NCBI RefSeq assembly: GCF_029222705.1
Contig: NZ_JARGZF010000001.1
Span: forward strand, 988,437 to 1,052,436
Direction: 5' to 3'
Source: Knoellia sp. p5-6-4
GTDB lineage: Bacteria; Actinomycetota; Actinomycetes; Actinomycetales; Dermatophilaceae
Length of the DNA: 64,000 bases
Below the pieces are notes generated by a model. That model searched no databases. It had not been told where the DNA came from and saw nothing but the letters and a program-made list of their open reading frames with translations. Position numbers and translations under genes: made by a program. Shown piece after piece: positions 26,070-35,704 of this stretch (position 1 is the stretch's first letter; every line of letters starts with the position of its first letter).

Positions 26070-27056
26070 ATGAACCGCAACCCCCTCAAGACCCAGGCCG
26101 ACCGGCGCAAGGAGCGGATCGACAGCCTCGCCGCCACCGCCGGCGGCGGCACCGTGACCGGCGCGGGCGAGATCGAGGAGGCGCCCGGCGTCTCCCTCAT
26201 CGCGAGCGCCTGGCGCCGGCTGCGCCGCAACCCGGTGTTCCTGGTCGGAGCCGGCATCACCCTGGCCTTCGTGGTCCTCGCGCTGGTCGCCCCCTGGGTC
26301 GCACCGCACGACCCCACCGAGGGCCTGCTGCTCGACAAGGTGCGCCAGCAGACCAACCCGATCCCGGGGCCGGAGCCCGGCTTCCCGCTCGGGGCCGACA
26401 ACCGTGGCCGCGACCTGCTGTCCCGCCTCATCGTGGGCGCCCAGCAGACCCTCGTCGTCGGCGTCGTGTCGACGGTCCTGGGCCTGATCGGCGGCCTGTT
26501 CCTCGGCACCCTGGCGGGCGCCTTCGGCGGCTGGGTCGACTCCTTCGTCATGCGTGTCGTCGACGTGATGCTCTCCATCCCGTCGCTGCTGCTGGCCATG
26601 TCGATCGCCGCGGTGGCAGCTCGCCCCAGCATGTGGACGGTCATCATCGCCATCGCCATCGTGCAGATCCCGATCTTCGCCCGCCTGCTGCGCGGCTCGA
26701 TGCTGGCAGTGCGCCACAGCGACCACGTGCTGGCGGCCAGGGCCCTGGGCGTGAAGCAGTCCGCGATCGTGTTCCGGCACATCATCCCGAACTCCCTGGC
26801 GCCGGTGATCGTGCAGGCCACGATCGTGCTGGCCACCGCGATCATCGACGCCGCGGCGCTGTCCTTCCTCGGCCTCGGCAACCCGGACGACCGCAGGCCG
26901 GAGTGGGGCCAGATGCTCGGCCAGGCCCAGGAGTTCCTCGGCGACTACCCGCACCTGGCGTTCTACCCGGCCGCGTGCATCATCATCGTCGCCCTCGGCT
27001 TCACGCTCATGGGCGAGTCGCTGCGCGAGGCGCTCGACCCGAAGACCCGGAGGTAA
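26070..27056 (+). CDS. Dipeptide/oligopeptide ABC transporter permease (DppC/OppC type)
   Basis: A 328-residue permease, partner of the preceding one. It has a long cytoplasmic N-terminus (about 60 residues), a first membrane helix FLVGAGITLAFVVLALVAPWVAP, the HPLGADNRGRDLLSRLIVGA-like family motif (here FPLGADNRGRDLLSR), and the EAA loop DHVLAARALGVKQSAIVFRHIIPN. The ATG at 26070 is six bases after GAGGTGA; a GTG at 26061 overlapping the previous stop is possible but less likely. Together with the neighbours it completes a typical five-gene importer. Confidence 0.93.
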   Translation: MNRNPLKTQADRRKERIDSLAATAGGGTVTGAGEIEEAPGVSLIASAWRRLRRNPVFLVGAGITLAFVVLALVAPWVAPHDPTEGLLLDKVRQQTNPIPGPEPGFPLGADNRGRDLLSRLIVGAQQTLVVGVVSTVLGLIGGLFLGTLAGAFGGWVDSFVMRVVDVMLSIPSLLLAMSIAAVAARPSMWTVIIAIAIVQIPIFARLLRGSMLAVRHSDHVLAARALGVKQSAIVFRHIIPNSLAPVIVQATIVLATAIIDAAALSFLGLGNPDDRRPEWGQMLGQAQEFLGDYPHLAFYPAACIIIVALGFTLMGESLREALDPKTRR

Positions 27057-27060
27057 GGGC

Positions 27061-28095
27061 ATGACCGAGACCATCGAGAACGTCCAGACCCAGACCAACC
27101 GGAACGAGCCGCTGCTCAGCGTCCGCGACCTGCGGGTGACCTTCCAGCGCCACGGGGAGAAGCCGTTCGTCGCCGTCGACGGCGTCAGCTTCGACGTCCG
27201 GCCGGGCGAGACCGTCGGCCTCGTGGGCGAGTCTGGCTGCGGCAAGTCCGTGACCTCGCTCGCCATCATGGGCCTGCTGCCCAAGCGGGCCGTGACGGTC
27301 GAGGGCGAGGTCGACTTCCAGGGCACCGACCTGCTCCGGCAGTCCGACGAGCAGATGCGTGACCGTCGTGGCCGCGACCTGGGCATGATCTTCCAGGACC
27401 CCCTGTCGTCCCTGAACCCCGTCGTGCCCATCGGCGTGCAGGTGACCGAGGTGCTCGAGCGCCACCGCGGGATGTCCCGCAAGGCCGCGACCCCGGTGGC
27501 CCGCGAGATGCTCGACAAGGTCGGCATCCCCGACCCCGACCGACGCCTCAAGGACTACCCGCACCAGCTCTCGGGTGGCATGCGCCAGCGCGCCCTCATC
27601 GCGATGGCCCTGGCCTGCCAGCCGCGCGTGCTCATCGCCGACGAGCCGACCACGGCGCTCGACGTGACGATCCAGGCCCAGATCCTGGCCCTGCTCAAGG
27701 AGCTGGTGCAGGACACCGGCACCGCGCTGGTCATGATCACCCACGACCTCGGCGTCGTGGCCGGCCTGTGCGACCGCGTCAACGTCCTCTACGGCGGCAA
27801 GATCGTCGAGCGCGGTGACCGGCACCCGCTGTTCGCCCACCCGCGCCACCCCTACACCGTCGGGCTGCTCGGGTCGATCCCCCGGCTCGACGGCGCACGC
27901 GGCGAGAAGCTGACGCCCATCCCCGGCTCGGTGTCGGACAACCTGCCCTGGGAGCACGCCTGCGCCTTCGCGCCGCGCTGCCCCAACGCGCTCGAGAAGT
28001 GCCGCGAGGTGCGGCCCGAGCTGCTCGACGACGGCGGCGGCCGCTGGCTGCGCTGCCACAACCCCGTGGAGAACCCCCTGGAGGCGACCCGATGA
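27061..28095 (+). CDS. Peptide ABC transporter ATP-binding protein (DppD/OppD type)
   Basis: A 344-residue ATPase. Walker A is GESGCGKS (about 57-64), the signature is LSGGMRQR, and Walker B is [12 protein letters not shown]. The C-terminal oligopeptide-transporter extension ([21 protein letters not shown]) carries the conserved Cys cluster found in many DppD/DppF proteins. It starts four bases after the permease stop. The stop overlaps the next ATPase gene by four bases, so the two ATPases are made together as a heterodimer. Confidence 0.95.
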   Translation: MTETIENVQTQTNRNEPLLSVRDLRVTFQRHGEKPFVAVDGVSFDVRPGETVGLVGESGCGKSVTSLAIMGLLPKRAVTVEGEVDFQGTDLLRQSDEQMRDRRGRDLGMIFQDPLSSLNPVVPIGVQVTEVLERHRGMSRKAATPVAREMLDKVGIPDPDRRLKDYPHQLSGGMRQRALIAMALACQPRVLIADEPTTALDVTIQAQILALLKELVQDTGTALVMITHDLGVVAGLCDRVNVLYGGKIVERGDRHPLFAHPRHPYTVGLLGSIPRLDGARGEKLTPIPGSVSDNLPWEHACAFAPRCPNALEKCREVRPELLDDGGGRWLRCHNPVENPLEATR

Positions 28096-29249
28096 CGGTC
28101 AGCGAGACGACGGCCACGACCGAGAAGGCAGGAGCCGACGACGTCCTCGTCGACGTCAAGGGCGTCAAGGTGCACTTCCCCATCAAGAAGGGGGTCATCT
28201 TCGACAAGGTCGTCGGCTTCGTCTACGCCGTCGACGGGGTGGACCTGCAGATCCGCCGCGGCGAGACCTACGGCCTGGTGGGCGAGTCGGGCTGCGGCAA
28301 GTCCACCCTGGGCCGGGCCATCCTCAACCTGGAGACCCCGACCGAGGGCTCGGTCGTCTTCGACGGCGAGGACATCGCCTCCCTCAGCGGTGAGGCGCTG
28401 CGCCACAAGCGCCAGGACATCCAGATGGTGTTCCAGGACCCCATGGGCAGCCTCGACCCGAGGCAGTCGGTCGAGTCGCTGCTGATCGAGGGGATGAAGG
28501 CCCACGGTCTCGCCAAGGACGAGAAGAGCGCCGCCAAGCGGCTGCGCGAGCTCCTCGCGGCGGTCGGCCTGCCCCCGGCGGCCCTGAAGAAGTACCCGCA
28601 CGAGTTCTCCGGCGGTCAGCGCCAGCGCATCGGCATCGCCCGCGCCCTGTCGGTGAACCCGAAGCTCATCGTCGCCGACGAGCCGGTCAGCGCCCTCGAC
28701 GTCTCCGTGCAGGCGCAGGTCATCAACCTCCTCCAGGACCTCCAGGACGAGTTCGGCCTGACCTACCTCGTCGTCGCCCACGACCTCGCCGTCGTCCGCC
28801 ACATCAGCGACCGCATCGGCGTGATGTACCTCGGTGCGCTGGTCGAGGAGGCCGCGGCCGACGACCTCTACGCGCAGCCGCTGCACCCGTACACCCGGGC
28901 CCTGATGTCGGCGGTCCCGGTGCCCGACCCGCTGGTGGAGGACCGCCGCGAGCGCATCCTGCTCAAGGGCGACCTGCCCTCCCCCGCCAACCCGCCCCGG
29001 GGCTGCCGGTTCCACACCCGCTGCCCGTGGCGGCAGGAGACCCGGTGCGACACCGAGCGCCCCCAGCTGCGGGTCGTGCAGGTCGACGGCGTCCCGTCGT
29101 CGCACCGCGTCGCGTGCCACTGGGCCGAGCAGATCGAGTCCGGCGAGATCCAGCCGCACGAGGTGGCGACCCTGCTGACCGAGCAGACCGACACCGGCGC
29201 CGGCGGCGACGAGTTCGTGGGGCCAGCCTCGGTCACCGAGGCGATGTAG
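28092..29249 (+). CDS. Peptide ABC transporter ATP-binding protein (DppF/OppF type)
   Basis: A 385-residue ATPase, second of the pair. Walker [10 protein letters not shown], signature FSGGQRQRIGIARAL, and Walker B LIVADEPVSALD are intact. The C-terminus has the RFHTRCPWRQETRCDTERPQL cysteine cluster. The ATG overlaps the previous stop (ATGA). The 3' end overlaps, on the opposite strand, the last 17 bases of the phosphotransferase gene at 29233-30321. It ends the importer operon, and no hairpin terminator is seen in the overlap. Confidence 0.95.
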   Translation: MTVSETTATTEKAGADDVLVDVKGVKVHFPIKKGVIFDKVVGFVYAVDGVDLQIRRGETYGLVGESGCGKSTLGRAILNLETPTEGSVVFDGEDIASLSGEALRHKRQDIQMVFQDPMGSLDPRQSVESLLIEGMKAHGLAKDEKSAAKRLRELLAAVGLPPAALKKYPHEFSGGQRQRIGIARALSVNPKLIVADEPVSALDVSVQAQVINLLQDLQDEFGLTYLVVAHDLAVVRHISDRIGVMYLGALVEEAAADDLYAQPLHPYTRALMSAVPVPDPLVEDRRERILLKGDLPSPANPPRGCRFHTRCPWRQETRCDTERPQLRVVQVDGVPSSHRVACHWAEQIESGEIQPHEVATLLTEQTDTGAGGDEFVGPASVTEAM

Positions 29250-30321
29250 CGCTGGCCCACCACCGCCGCGCCAGCGCGTTCCAGCCCGGCCGGAAGGCGT
29301 AGACGCCGGCCAGCCGCAGCCGGGCCACCTGCTGGTAGGCGGGGACGCGGCGCAGCGTGTCGGCGTCGGGGGCGGCGCCCGCCAGGAACGCCGCCCCCGC
29401 CACCTGGGCCGCCCGCTCGCCGAGCAGGCCCTGGGCAACGCGCAGCTCGAGGTGCGCCAGGACGTTCCCGAGGTCCAGGGCGCGCTCACCCACGGCCAGG
29501 GTGTCGAGGTCCAGGACACCGACGCCGTCCCGGGCCAGCACCACCTGCTTGTCGTGCAGGTCCCGGTGCAGCACCCCCACCGGCCCCGGCGGACCGGCCA
29601 GCAGGAGCCGGTATGCCGCCGGGTCGGCTGCCGCGGGCAGCAGGCCCCAGGCGACCGCCGACTCCACCCACCCCTCTGTCGTGCGCACCTCGTCGCGGGC
29701 GTCGTGGACCGGCAGGTCCGTGGCGTCGTGCCGGTGCAGGTCGGCGACGGCGCGGCCGGCGGCCGTCCAGGCCTGGACGAGGTCGGCCAGGCCGGGCGCA
29801 CTGCGTCCGACCTGCAGCAGGGTGGGGCCGGGGACCTCCTCCCACGTGACCACCCCCGCGGAGAGGTCGTGCGCCAGCACGCGGGGCACGAGAAACGCGC
29901 GCCGGGCCGCCAGGCGCGTCCGCTCGCTGGTCGCCACCAGCCGCGAGCTGGTGCCCGGCCGCACCACCTTCGCGTAGGCGCCGTCCGGGCGCTGCACCAC
30001 CGCCCGGCGCTCCGGCCGGTGGCTGACGACCCGGGCTCCGCGACGCACCAGTCCGGGCAGGGCTCCGAGCCGGCCGTCCGCCCCGGACCAGTGCAGGACC
30101 ACGGGCTGTGCCGGGTGCAGCTCCGCGCCCCTGCCCGCCGCCGTCACCACGGTCTCGGCGCGGGCCCGGTCCGGCAGCAGCTGCGCCGCCACGGTGTGTC
30201 CGCGGGCGTCGACGTACTCGAGGTGGAGGGAGCCGTCCGGGCGCGGCCAGGCACGACGAAGCCCCAGCGGCCCAGCGGCGGCCTCCAGCCGGGCCGCGGC
30301 CGCGAGGCTCCCCGTGTTCAC
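29233..30321 (-). CDS. APH-fold phosphotransferase, glycan locus 1
   Basis: A 362-residue protein of the aminoglycoside phosphotransferase/choline kinase fold. The N-lobe has AYAKVVRPGTSSRLV (probable ATP-contact strand with Lys). The catalytic loop HRDLHDKQVV is near residue 250, with Asp present but Gln where the second metal ligand is normally Asn, and GVLDLDTLAVG supplies the metal-binding Asp. It is the last of six overlapping genes with glycosyltransferases and an ABC exporter, so a sugar, lipid or glycoside is a more likely substrate than an antibiotic. The GTG at 30321 overlaps the previous stop by four bases. Substrate unknown. Confidence 0.75.
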   Translation of the reverse strand: MNTGSLAAAARLEAAAGPLGLRRAWPRPDGSLHLEYVDARGHTVAAQLLPDRARAETVVTAAGRGAELHPAQPVVLHWSGADGRLGALPGLVRRGARVVSHRPERRAVVQRPDGAYAKVVRPGTSSRLVATSERTRLAARRAFLVPRVLAHDLSAGVVTWEEVPGPTLLQVGRSAPGLADLVQAWTAAGRAVADLHRHDATDLPVHDARDEVRTTEGWVESAVAWGLLPAAADPAAYRLLLAGPPGPVGVLHRDLHDKQVVLARDGVGVLDLDTLAVGERALDLGNVLAHLELRVAQGLLGERAAQVAGAAFLAGAAPDADTLRRVPAYQQVARLRLAGVYAFRPGWNALARRWWASATSPR

Positions 30322-31541
30322 CGCCGGCCCGCCTGCACCGCGGCCCCCTGCACGAGGGCCGCCACGCGCTCGGACCACTCCCCGTCCCCCTGACGCAGCC
30401 GGAACGGTTCACCCGCGCGCTGCAGCAGGGCCAGGGCGACCAACGGGCGCAGGCGGTCGGTGAGCCGCCCCGCGGGCCCCGCGGCATACGCGCGGATCAT
30501 CGGCTGGAGGACGTCGACGGGGTCGGCGTCCGGGGGCCACCGGCCGGCCAGGACCTCGGCAGCGAACCACGAGGCGGCATCGGCTGCCGGCAGGTCCACG
30601 CGGACCCGGTCGAGGTCGAGCAGCGCCAGGCCGGGACCGCGCACCAGGACCTGGTCGACGGACAGGTCGCCGTGCACCAGCACGCCCGGCGGCCGGGGGT
30701 CGAGCAGGGCCCCGACGCGGGCCGCGACGGCGGTCGCGGTGGCACCGAGGTGCGGGGCGACCGCGGTGACGGAACGTACCGCGGCCCGCGCACTGGCCCG
30801 GTGGTCGGAGGAGGCGGCCCCGCGGAAGGGCTGGGCCCGGTGGGCCCGGGCGAGCAGCGCGCCCGCCTCGGCCAACAGCCAGGGCTCGGTCCCGTCCACC
30901 GGGTGCGCTCCCTGGAGGAAGTCGACCAGGGTGACCCGGCCACCGCGACGCGGGCGGTGCACCGCGGCCACCTCGACGCCCAGCTCCGCCCAGCACCGGG
31001 CCGCCGCTGCGGTGGGCGGCGTCGTTCCGGTGGGCTGCACCCGGGCGACGCGCACGGGCCCCCCGGCGCCGTCCAGGCGGGCGACGAGGCGGCGCGCCGG
31101 CTTGTACGTGAGCACGGTGGCCCGCACCGCGCCGGGCACCAGGTCCGCCGGTTCGGCGACCACCCTTCGGGCCGCCCGCAACGCCGGGTCGGCGGTGAGG
31201 GGGCCGAGGAGGAGCACGTCCTCGGCCAGGCACGGAGCGAAGTCCCCGGGTGCCTGCCGGCCCCGGAGCACCGGCTTGGCCAGCTTGTCGGCCGTGGTGG
31301 CCGTCCCCGCCACGGCGTACCCGTGGCGCACCCCGGAGGGCGTGGCCGCCTCCACGGCGGCCGTGAGGCTGACACCGGGCTTGTACCTCAGGTACGTCAC
31401 ACGGGCAGAGGTCACCGCGCCCCAGTCCGGGGCGGCCACGGCGGCGATCCGGCGCGCGGCGCGGTCCGGGTCCAGCAGGTCGGCCATCGCGAGCACGTCC
31501 GGGTCCCGGGCCACCACTTCCGCGTCGTCAGGTGAGAGCAC
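30318..31541 (-). CDS. APH-fold phosphotransferase with extended N-terminal domain, glycan locus 1
   Basis: A 407-residue protein. The N-terminal half has two KPG/KPxR motifs (YKPGVSLTAAVE and LTYKPARRLVARL); these resemble the same region of the 424- and 432-residue proteins of the second locus, so the family has a shared two-part N-terminal region. The C-lobe has VHGDLSVDQVL near residue 289, with catalytic Asp and Gln instead of the usual Asn, then ALLDLDRVRVD. The GTG at 31541 overlaps the ABC exporter gene by 14 bases. It is co-transcribed with a second phosphotransferase; the two may act in sequence or as a complex. Substrate unknown. Confidence 0.75.
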   Translation of the reverse strand: MLSPDDAEVVARDPDVLAMADLLDPDRAARRIAAVAAPDWGAVTSARVTYLRYKPGVSLTAAVEAATPSGVRHGYAVAGTATTADKLAKPVLRGRQAPGDFAPCLAEDVLLLGPLTADPALRAARRVVAEPADLVPGAVRATVLTYKPARRLVARLDGAGGPVRVARVQPTGTTPPTAAAARCWAELGVEVAAVHRPRRGGRVTLVDFLQGAHPVDGTEPWLLAEAGALLARAHRAQPFRGAASSDHRASARAAVRSVTAVAPHLGATATAVAARVGALLDPRPPGVLVHGDLSVDQVLVRGPGLALLDLDRVRVDLPAADAASWFAAEVLAGRWPPDADPVDVLQPMIRAYAAGPAGRLTDRLRPLVALALLQRAGEPFRLRQGDGEWSERVAALVQGAAVQAGRR

Positions 31542-33336
31542 CGCTCCTCCCGCCGCTTCCGTCGAGCTGGTGCAGCGTCGCCAGGACGCCGTCGCGGCGC
31601 GCCAGCAGCTCTGCGGGTGGCCCCACCTCGACGACTCGCCCGCCGTCGAGGCAGGCCACGACGTCGCAGTCCAGGACCGCGTGGAGGTCATGGGAGATCA
31701 CCACCGCGGTCCGGCCGGAGCACAGGTTGGACAGTGCCGTCTGCACCTCGCGCTGGTTGACCGGGTCCAGCCCCGTGGTGGCCTCGTCGAGGATGATCAC
31801 CGACGGGTCGCGCAGGATGGCCCGTGCGATGGCCAGGCGCTGCCGCTGGCCGCCCGAGAGGGTGGCACCGCGTTCCCCGAGGAGGGCGTCGTAGCCGCCG
31901 AGCACCTCGGTGATGAAGGTGTGGGCGCGGGCCAGACGGGCGGCCCGTTCGACGTCGGCATCGCTGGCGTCCGGCCGCCCCAGGCGGATGTTCTCCCGCA
32001 CTGAGCCGGCGAACAGCACCGACTCCTGCAGGACGATGGCCTGCTGGGCGCGCAGCGACGCCAGGACGTACCCGCGGACGTCGACCCCGTCGATCAGGAC
32101 CCGGCCGCTGTCCACGTCGTGCAGGCGAAGGAGCAGGGCGGCCACGGTGGACTTCCCCGAGCCGGACGGGCCGACCAACCCGAGCCTCGTCCCGGCCGGC
32201 ACGTGCAGGCTCACCCCGCGCAGCGCCGGCTCCCCACGACCGAAGTCGACGGTCACGTCCTCGAGCCGGAGCTCGCCGCGCAGGCGGGGTGCGACCACCG
32301 CATCGGGGCGGTCGGTCACGTCGGCCGGCACGGCCAGCACACCCAGGATCCGCTCGCCCGAGGCCGCCGCCTTGGCGATCCGCCCGGTGTACTTGGCCAT
32401 GTCCCGCATCGGTTTGAAGGCGCCCTTGAGGTAGCTCACGAACACCACGAGCTCACCCACGGTGAGCTCGCCGTGCAGGACGCGGGTCGCGCCGACCAGC
32501 ACCACTGCGGCCGTGGCCACCCCCACGAGCAGGTCGGTGTGCCGCTCGAGCCCGGCGGACAGCCGGGTCGCCCTGGCCCCCTCGGTGAGGCTGCGCTGGT
32601 TGCTGGCCGCGAACTGACCTCGAAGCACCCGCTCGAGCCCGTACGCGTGCACGACGGGCATCGCACCCAGTCCCTCGGCGGCGGTGTTGGCGAGCTGTCC
32701 CTCCCTGCGCCGTTGTTCGCGCGCAGCGCCGGTGATCCTGCGGCTGCGGCGGCCGCTCATGAGCACGAACACCGGGAGGGCGGCGACGACGATCAGCCCC
32801 ATCAGCGGGTCGAGCACCATCATCACCACGACCATCCCCACCAGCGTGATCACGTTGCCCACCAGCGGCAGGGCGGCGGTGACCGCGACGTCCTGGAGGC
32901 GGCCGACGTCGGTGATCAGGCGGGTGACCAGGTCTCCGGTGCGGGCCGTTCCGTGGTAGCGCAGCGACAGGCCCAGCAAGTGGTCGAAGAGCACTGCGCG
33001 GACCTGGGTCATGGCGCGGGTCCCGGCGAGCGCCAGGCACACCGTCGACAGGTACGACGCCCCGGCCCGCAGGGCTGCGACTGCGACGATCGCCAGCGAG
33101 GCCAGCACGAGCAGCCGGGTGATACCGGGCTGACCGGCCGCCCCCGGGGCCACCACCGCGTCGATGACGACCTTCAGCGGCCACGGCTCGAGGAGCCGGA
33201 AGGCGACCTCGGCCAGCATTGCCACCAGGCCACCCGCCAGGAGCGCTCGCTGCGAGCGCACGTACGGGCCCAGCATCCGCATCGTGTGCCGGAGGCTGGG
33301 GACCGCCTCGCTCAGCGTGGGCTGGTGCCGGCCCAT
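31528..33336 (-). CDS. ABC exporter, fused permease and ATPase (MsbA-like half transporter)
   Basis: A 602-residue half transporter. There are six membrane helices in the first about 320 residues, then an ATPase with Walker A GPSGSGKST (about 388), signature LSGGQRQRLAIARAIL and Walker B VIILDEATTGLD followed by H-loop ISHDLH. It should form a homodimer, or a heterodimer with a partner such as the one cut by the right edge. Placed among glycosyltransferases and phosphotransferases, export of the glycan product or its lipid-linked form is the likely job. The start is ATG 33336 (TGATG with the upstream stop); GTG 33339 is in frame and equally possible. Confidence 0.92.
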   Translation of the reverse strand: MGRHQPTLSEAVPSLRHTMRMLGPYVRSQRALLAGGLVAMLAEVAFRLLEPWPLKVVIDAVVAPGAAGQPGITRLLVLASLAIVAVAALRAGASYLSTVCLALAGTRAMTQVRAVLFDHLLGLSLRYHGTARTGDLVTRLITDVGRLQDVAVTAALPLVGNVITLVGMVVVMMVLDPLMGLIVVAALPVFVLMSGRRSRRITGAAREQRRREGQLANTAAEGLGAMPVVHAYGLERVLRGQFAASNQRSLTEGARATRLSAGLERHTDLLVGVATAAVVLVGATRVLHGELTVGELVVFVSYLKGAFKPMRDMAKYTGRIAKAAASGERILGVLAVPADVTDRPDAVVAPRLRGELRLEDVTVDFGRGEPALRGVSLHVPAGTRLGLVGPSGSGKSTVAALLLRLHDVDSGRVLIDGVDVRGYVLASLRAQQAIVLQESVLFAGSVRENIRLGRPDASDADVERAARLARAHTFITEVLGGYDALLGERGATLSGGQRQRLAIARAILRDPSVIILDEATTGLDPVNQREVQTALSNLCSGRTAVVISHDLHAVLDCDVVACLDGGRVVEVGPPAELLARRDGVLATLHQLDGSGGRSGALT

Positions 33337-34481
33337 CACACCACCACCGGTGCGGGCGGCCGGAGGGGGAGGCCGGCCGAGGCCAGGGACGCGTCGACGA
33401 CGGCCTCCCAGGTGTGCCGCTGCGCCGTCTGCCGTGCCGCCCGGCCCAGCCTCACCCTGAGACCTGGCTCGGACCGCAGCCCGGCGATCGCATCGGCCAG
33501 GGCCACCACGTCACCCGCGGGGGTGAGCAGCCCGTCCACACCGTCGGTCAGGACCTGCGACAGCTGGCCGGACCGGCTGGCCACCACGGGGAGCCCCGCC
33601 GCGAGGTACTCGAAGACCTTGAGCGGCGAGAAGTACGTGTCCGCGACGGGGTACGGCGCCGCCGCGACGTGCAGACGGGCGAGCTCGGCGGGAAGCTGCC
33701 CGGGGTGCACCGCGCCCACGAAGTCCGCGCGGTGCGCGCCGAGCAGCCGGACCGCCAGCCGCTCGAGGGCCTCGCGTTCCGGGCCGTCCCCGATGACGCG
33801 GAGCCGCACCTCGTCCAGCAGGGCGACCGCCCGGACCAGGACGTCGACGCCGTGCCACGGCTTGAGCGTCCCGACGAATCCCACGGTGAACGGCCCAGCC
33901 GGTTCGGGTCCGGGCGTGAACCGGGCCGGGTCCACGCCGTTGGGCAGGACCACGGTGCGGGCACCCGGGGCGACCTCGCGCACCCAGGAGGCCACCGGCT
34001 CGGACACGCACAGCACCGAGCGGGCCAGACGGAAGACGGCCCCGGCCCGGGTCAGCGCCCCGTCGCGGTCGACCAGCTGGCGGTGGCGCGCCTGCTCCTC
34101 GACGAGCGGGGCGTTGACCTCGAGCAGGCCCGGCACCCCGAGCAGGCTGGCGTGCCGCATGCCGGCCGTGCCCCACAGGGAGTACCGCTCGTAGACGAGG
34201 TCGACCAGGGGCCCCTCACGCAGCCGCGCGCCCAGCTCGAGGTCGGCGCTGCGTTGCTGCTCCTCGCGCTGCGCGGGTAGGCCGCCCGCCCGCGGCGGGA
34301 GGCAGCGCACCTCCACCCCCTCCAGCCCGGCAGCCGGTTTGCCACCGGTCCGGGCGCACCAGAGGGTCAGCTCCACGCCTCTGCGGGCCAGCTGGCGCAG
34401 CACCTCCTGCACGTGGATGGAACTGCCCTTCGTCCCGAAGACGGGCACGCCGGGGTCGGCGCAGACGTACGCGACGCGCAT
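33336..34481 (-). CDS. Glycosyltransferase family 4 protein, glycan locus 1
   Basis: A 381-residue GT-B retaining glycosyltransferase. The N-terminal half opens with RVAYVCADPGVPVFGTKGSSIHVQEV, a typical acceptor-side start. The C-terminal donor domain shows FVGTLKPWHGVDVLVRAV, IGDGPER and the SPLKVFEYLAAGLPVVAS segment, whose Glu replaces the EX7E motif position that holds the nucleotide sugar. It is expected to add a hexose or hexosamine to a carrier on the inner membrane face. The ATG at 34481 shares one base with the upstream stop; GTG 34484 is an alternative. Sugar unknown. Confidence 0.88.
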   Translation of the reverse strand: MRVAYVCADPGVPVFGTKGSSIHVQEVLRQLARRGVELTLWCARTGGKPAAGLEGVEVRCLPPRAGGLPAQREEQQRSADLELGARLREGPLVDLVYERYSLWGTAGMRHASLLGVPGLLEVNAPLVEEQARHRQLVDRDGALTRAGAVFRLARSVLCVSEPVASWVREVAPGARTVVLPNGVDPARFTPGPEPAGPFTVGFVGTLKPWHGVDVLVRAVALLDEVRLRVIGDGPEREALERLAVRLLGAHRADFVGAVHPGQLPAELARLHVAAAPYPVADTYFSPLKVFEYLAAGLPVVASRSGQLSQVLTDGVDGLLTPAGDVVALADAIAGLRSEPGLRVRLGRAARQTAQRHTWEAVVDASLASAGLPLRPPAPVVV

Positions 34482-35704
34482 CACGCCACCTCGCCGGTTC
34501 GCGCCAACCCACGGGAGCCGACCAGCGAGCGCAGCACCCGCGCCTGCCGCCGCAGGTCGAACGTCGCCTCCACCAAGGCGCGCCCCTGCCGTGCCAACCG
34601 CTCCCGCAGCGCCTCGTCAGCGAGCAGGCGCTCCAGCGCCGCCGCCAGGGCGGACGCGTCACCCGGCGGCACCAGCAGCCCGGTCGACTCGTGGCGCACG
34701 GCCTCCGGGATGCCGGTCACGTAGGTCGAGACGCAGGGTGTGCCCAGGGCCAACGCCTCGAGCAGCACCGTCGGAAGCCCGTCCGCGTTGCCGTCGGCCC
34801 CGACCACGCAGGGTGCCGCGAGCACCGCCGCGCCGGCCACCAGTGCCCGGATCTCGTTCTCCGGCAGCGGCCCGAGAAAGCGCACCAGGTGCTGCACCCC
34901 GGCCGCACGGGTCCGAGCCGCCAGCTCTTCGGCGAGCGGCCCGTCCCCGGCGACCAGGCACGGAACCTCGTGGCCCCGTGCGGCGAGCAGGGCCACGGCA
35001 TCGACCAGGACGGCGAAGCCCTTCTTCTCCACGAGCCGGCCCACCGCGACGACCTCGGTCCGGCGCGGCCCCGGCTCGAAGCCGAAGCGGTCGAGGTCCA
35101 CCCCGTTGTAGACGCGGTGAACCGCTCGGCTGGCGGTGGGGAAGACGTGGCGCAGGTGCTGCAGGTTGTAGTCACTCACCGTGACGACGTGGTGCGCGTC
35201 GGCCAGCTTGCGCTCGAGGTCGCGGTGGTCGACCTCGGAATGGAAGATGTCCTTGGCGTGGGCAGTGAAGGAGTAGGGCCGCCCGGAGATGCGCGCGGCG
35301 ACCCGGGCCACACTGGTCGCGGAGCTCCCGAAGTGGGCGTGCAGGTGGTCGATCCCCCGTTGCGCGACACACGTGGCGAGCTCGAGCGCCTCTGCGGCCT
35401 CGAGCGCCTCGAGGCCGAGGAGTGCCTCGAGGTGACGGCCCACGGTCGGGTGGGCTGCCTGCGCCGCACGGGCCAGGTCCCACAGCTGGCTCGCGCGCAG
35501 GCTCGAGTGGCTGAGGTAGGTCACCGGTGCCCGCACCTCGGCGAGCGTGCCGTGGAAGCGACCATCGATGGGTGGCCGGAGCGAGAAGACCTCGATCTGC
35601 TCCCCTTGTGCCTCACGCGCCCTGATCTCGTTGACCACGAACGTCTCCGAGAAACGCGGATACATCTTGGCGACGTAGCCGACCCGTGGCTCAGACCGCG
35701 ACAT
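34481..35704 (-). CDS. Glycosyltransferase family 4 protein, glycan locus 1
   Basis: A 407-residue GT4 enzyme. Its start VGYVAKMYPRFSETFVVNEI is closely similar to the GT4 of the second locus at 61334, and both share HLHAHF and a TAHAKDIF/TGHARDLL pair, so they are paralogues. The donor domain has VAVGRLVEKKGFAVLVDAV, AGDGPL and DGLPTVLLEALALGTPCV. The ATG at 35704 lies 14 bases inside the preceding gene, implying coupled translation. It probably acts in the same pathway as the COG4671-like enzyme upstream. Acceptor and sugar are unknown. Confidence 0.9.
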   Translation of the reverse strand: MSRSEPRVGYVAKMYPRFSETFVVNEIRAREAQGEQIEVFSLRPPIDGRFHGTLAEVRAPVTYLSHSSLRASQLWDLARAAQAAHPTVGRHLEALLGLEALEAAEALELATCVAQRGIDHLHAHFGSSATSVARVAARISGRPYSFTAHAKDIFHSEVDHRDLERKLADAHHVVTVSDYNLQHLRHVFPTASRAVHRVYNGVDLDRFGFEPGPRRTEVVAVGRLVEKKGFAVLVDAVALLAARGHEVPCLVAGDGPLAEELAARTRAAGVQHLVRFLGPLPENEIRALVAGAAVLAAPCVVGADGNADGLPTVLLEALALGTPCVSTYVTGIPEAVRHESTGLLVPPGDASALAAALERLLADEALRERLARQGRALVEATFDLRRQARVLRSLVGSRGLARTGEVA

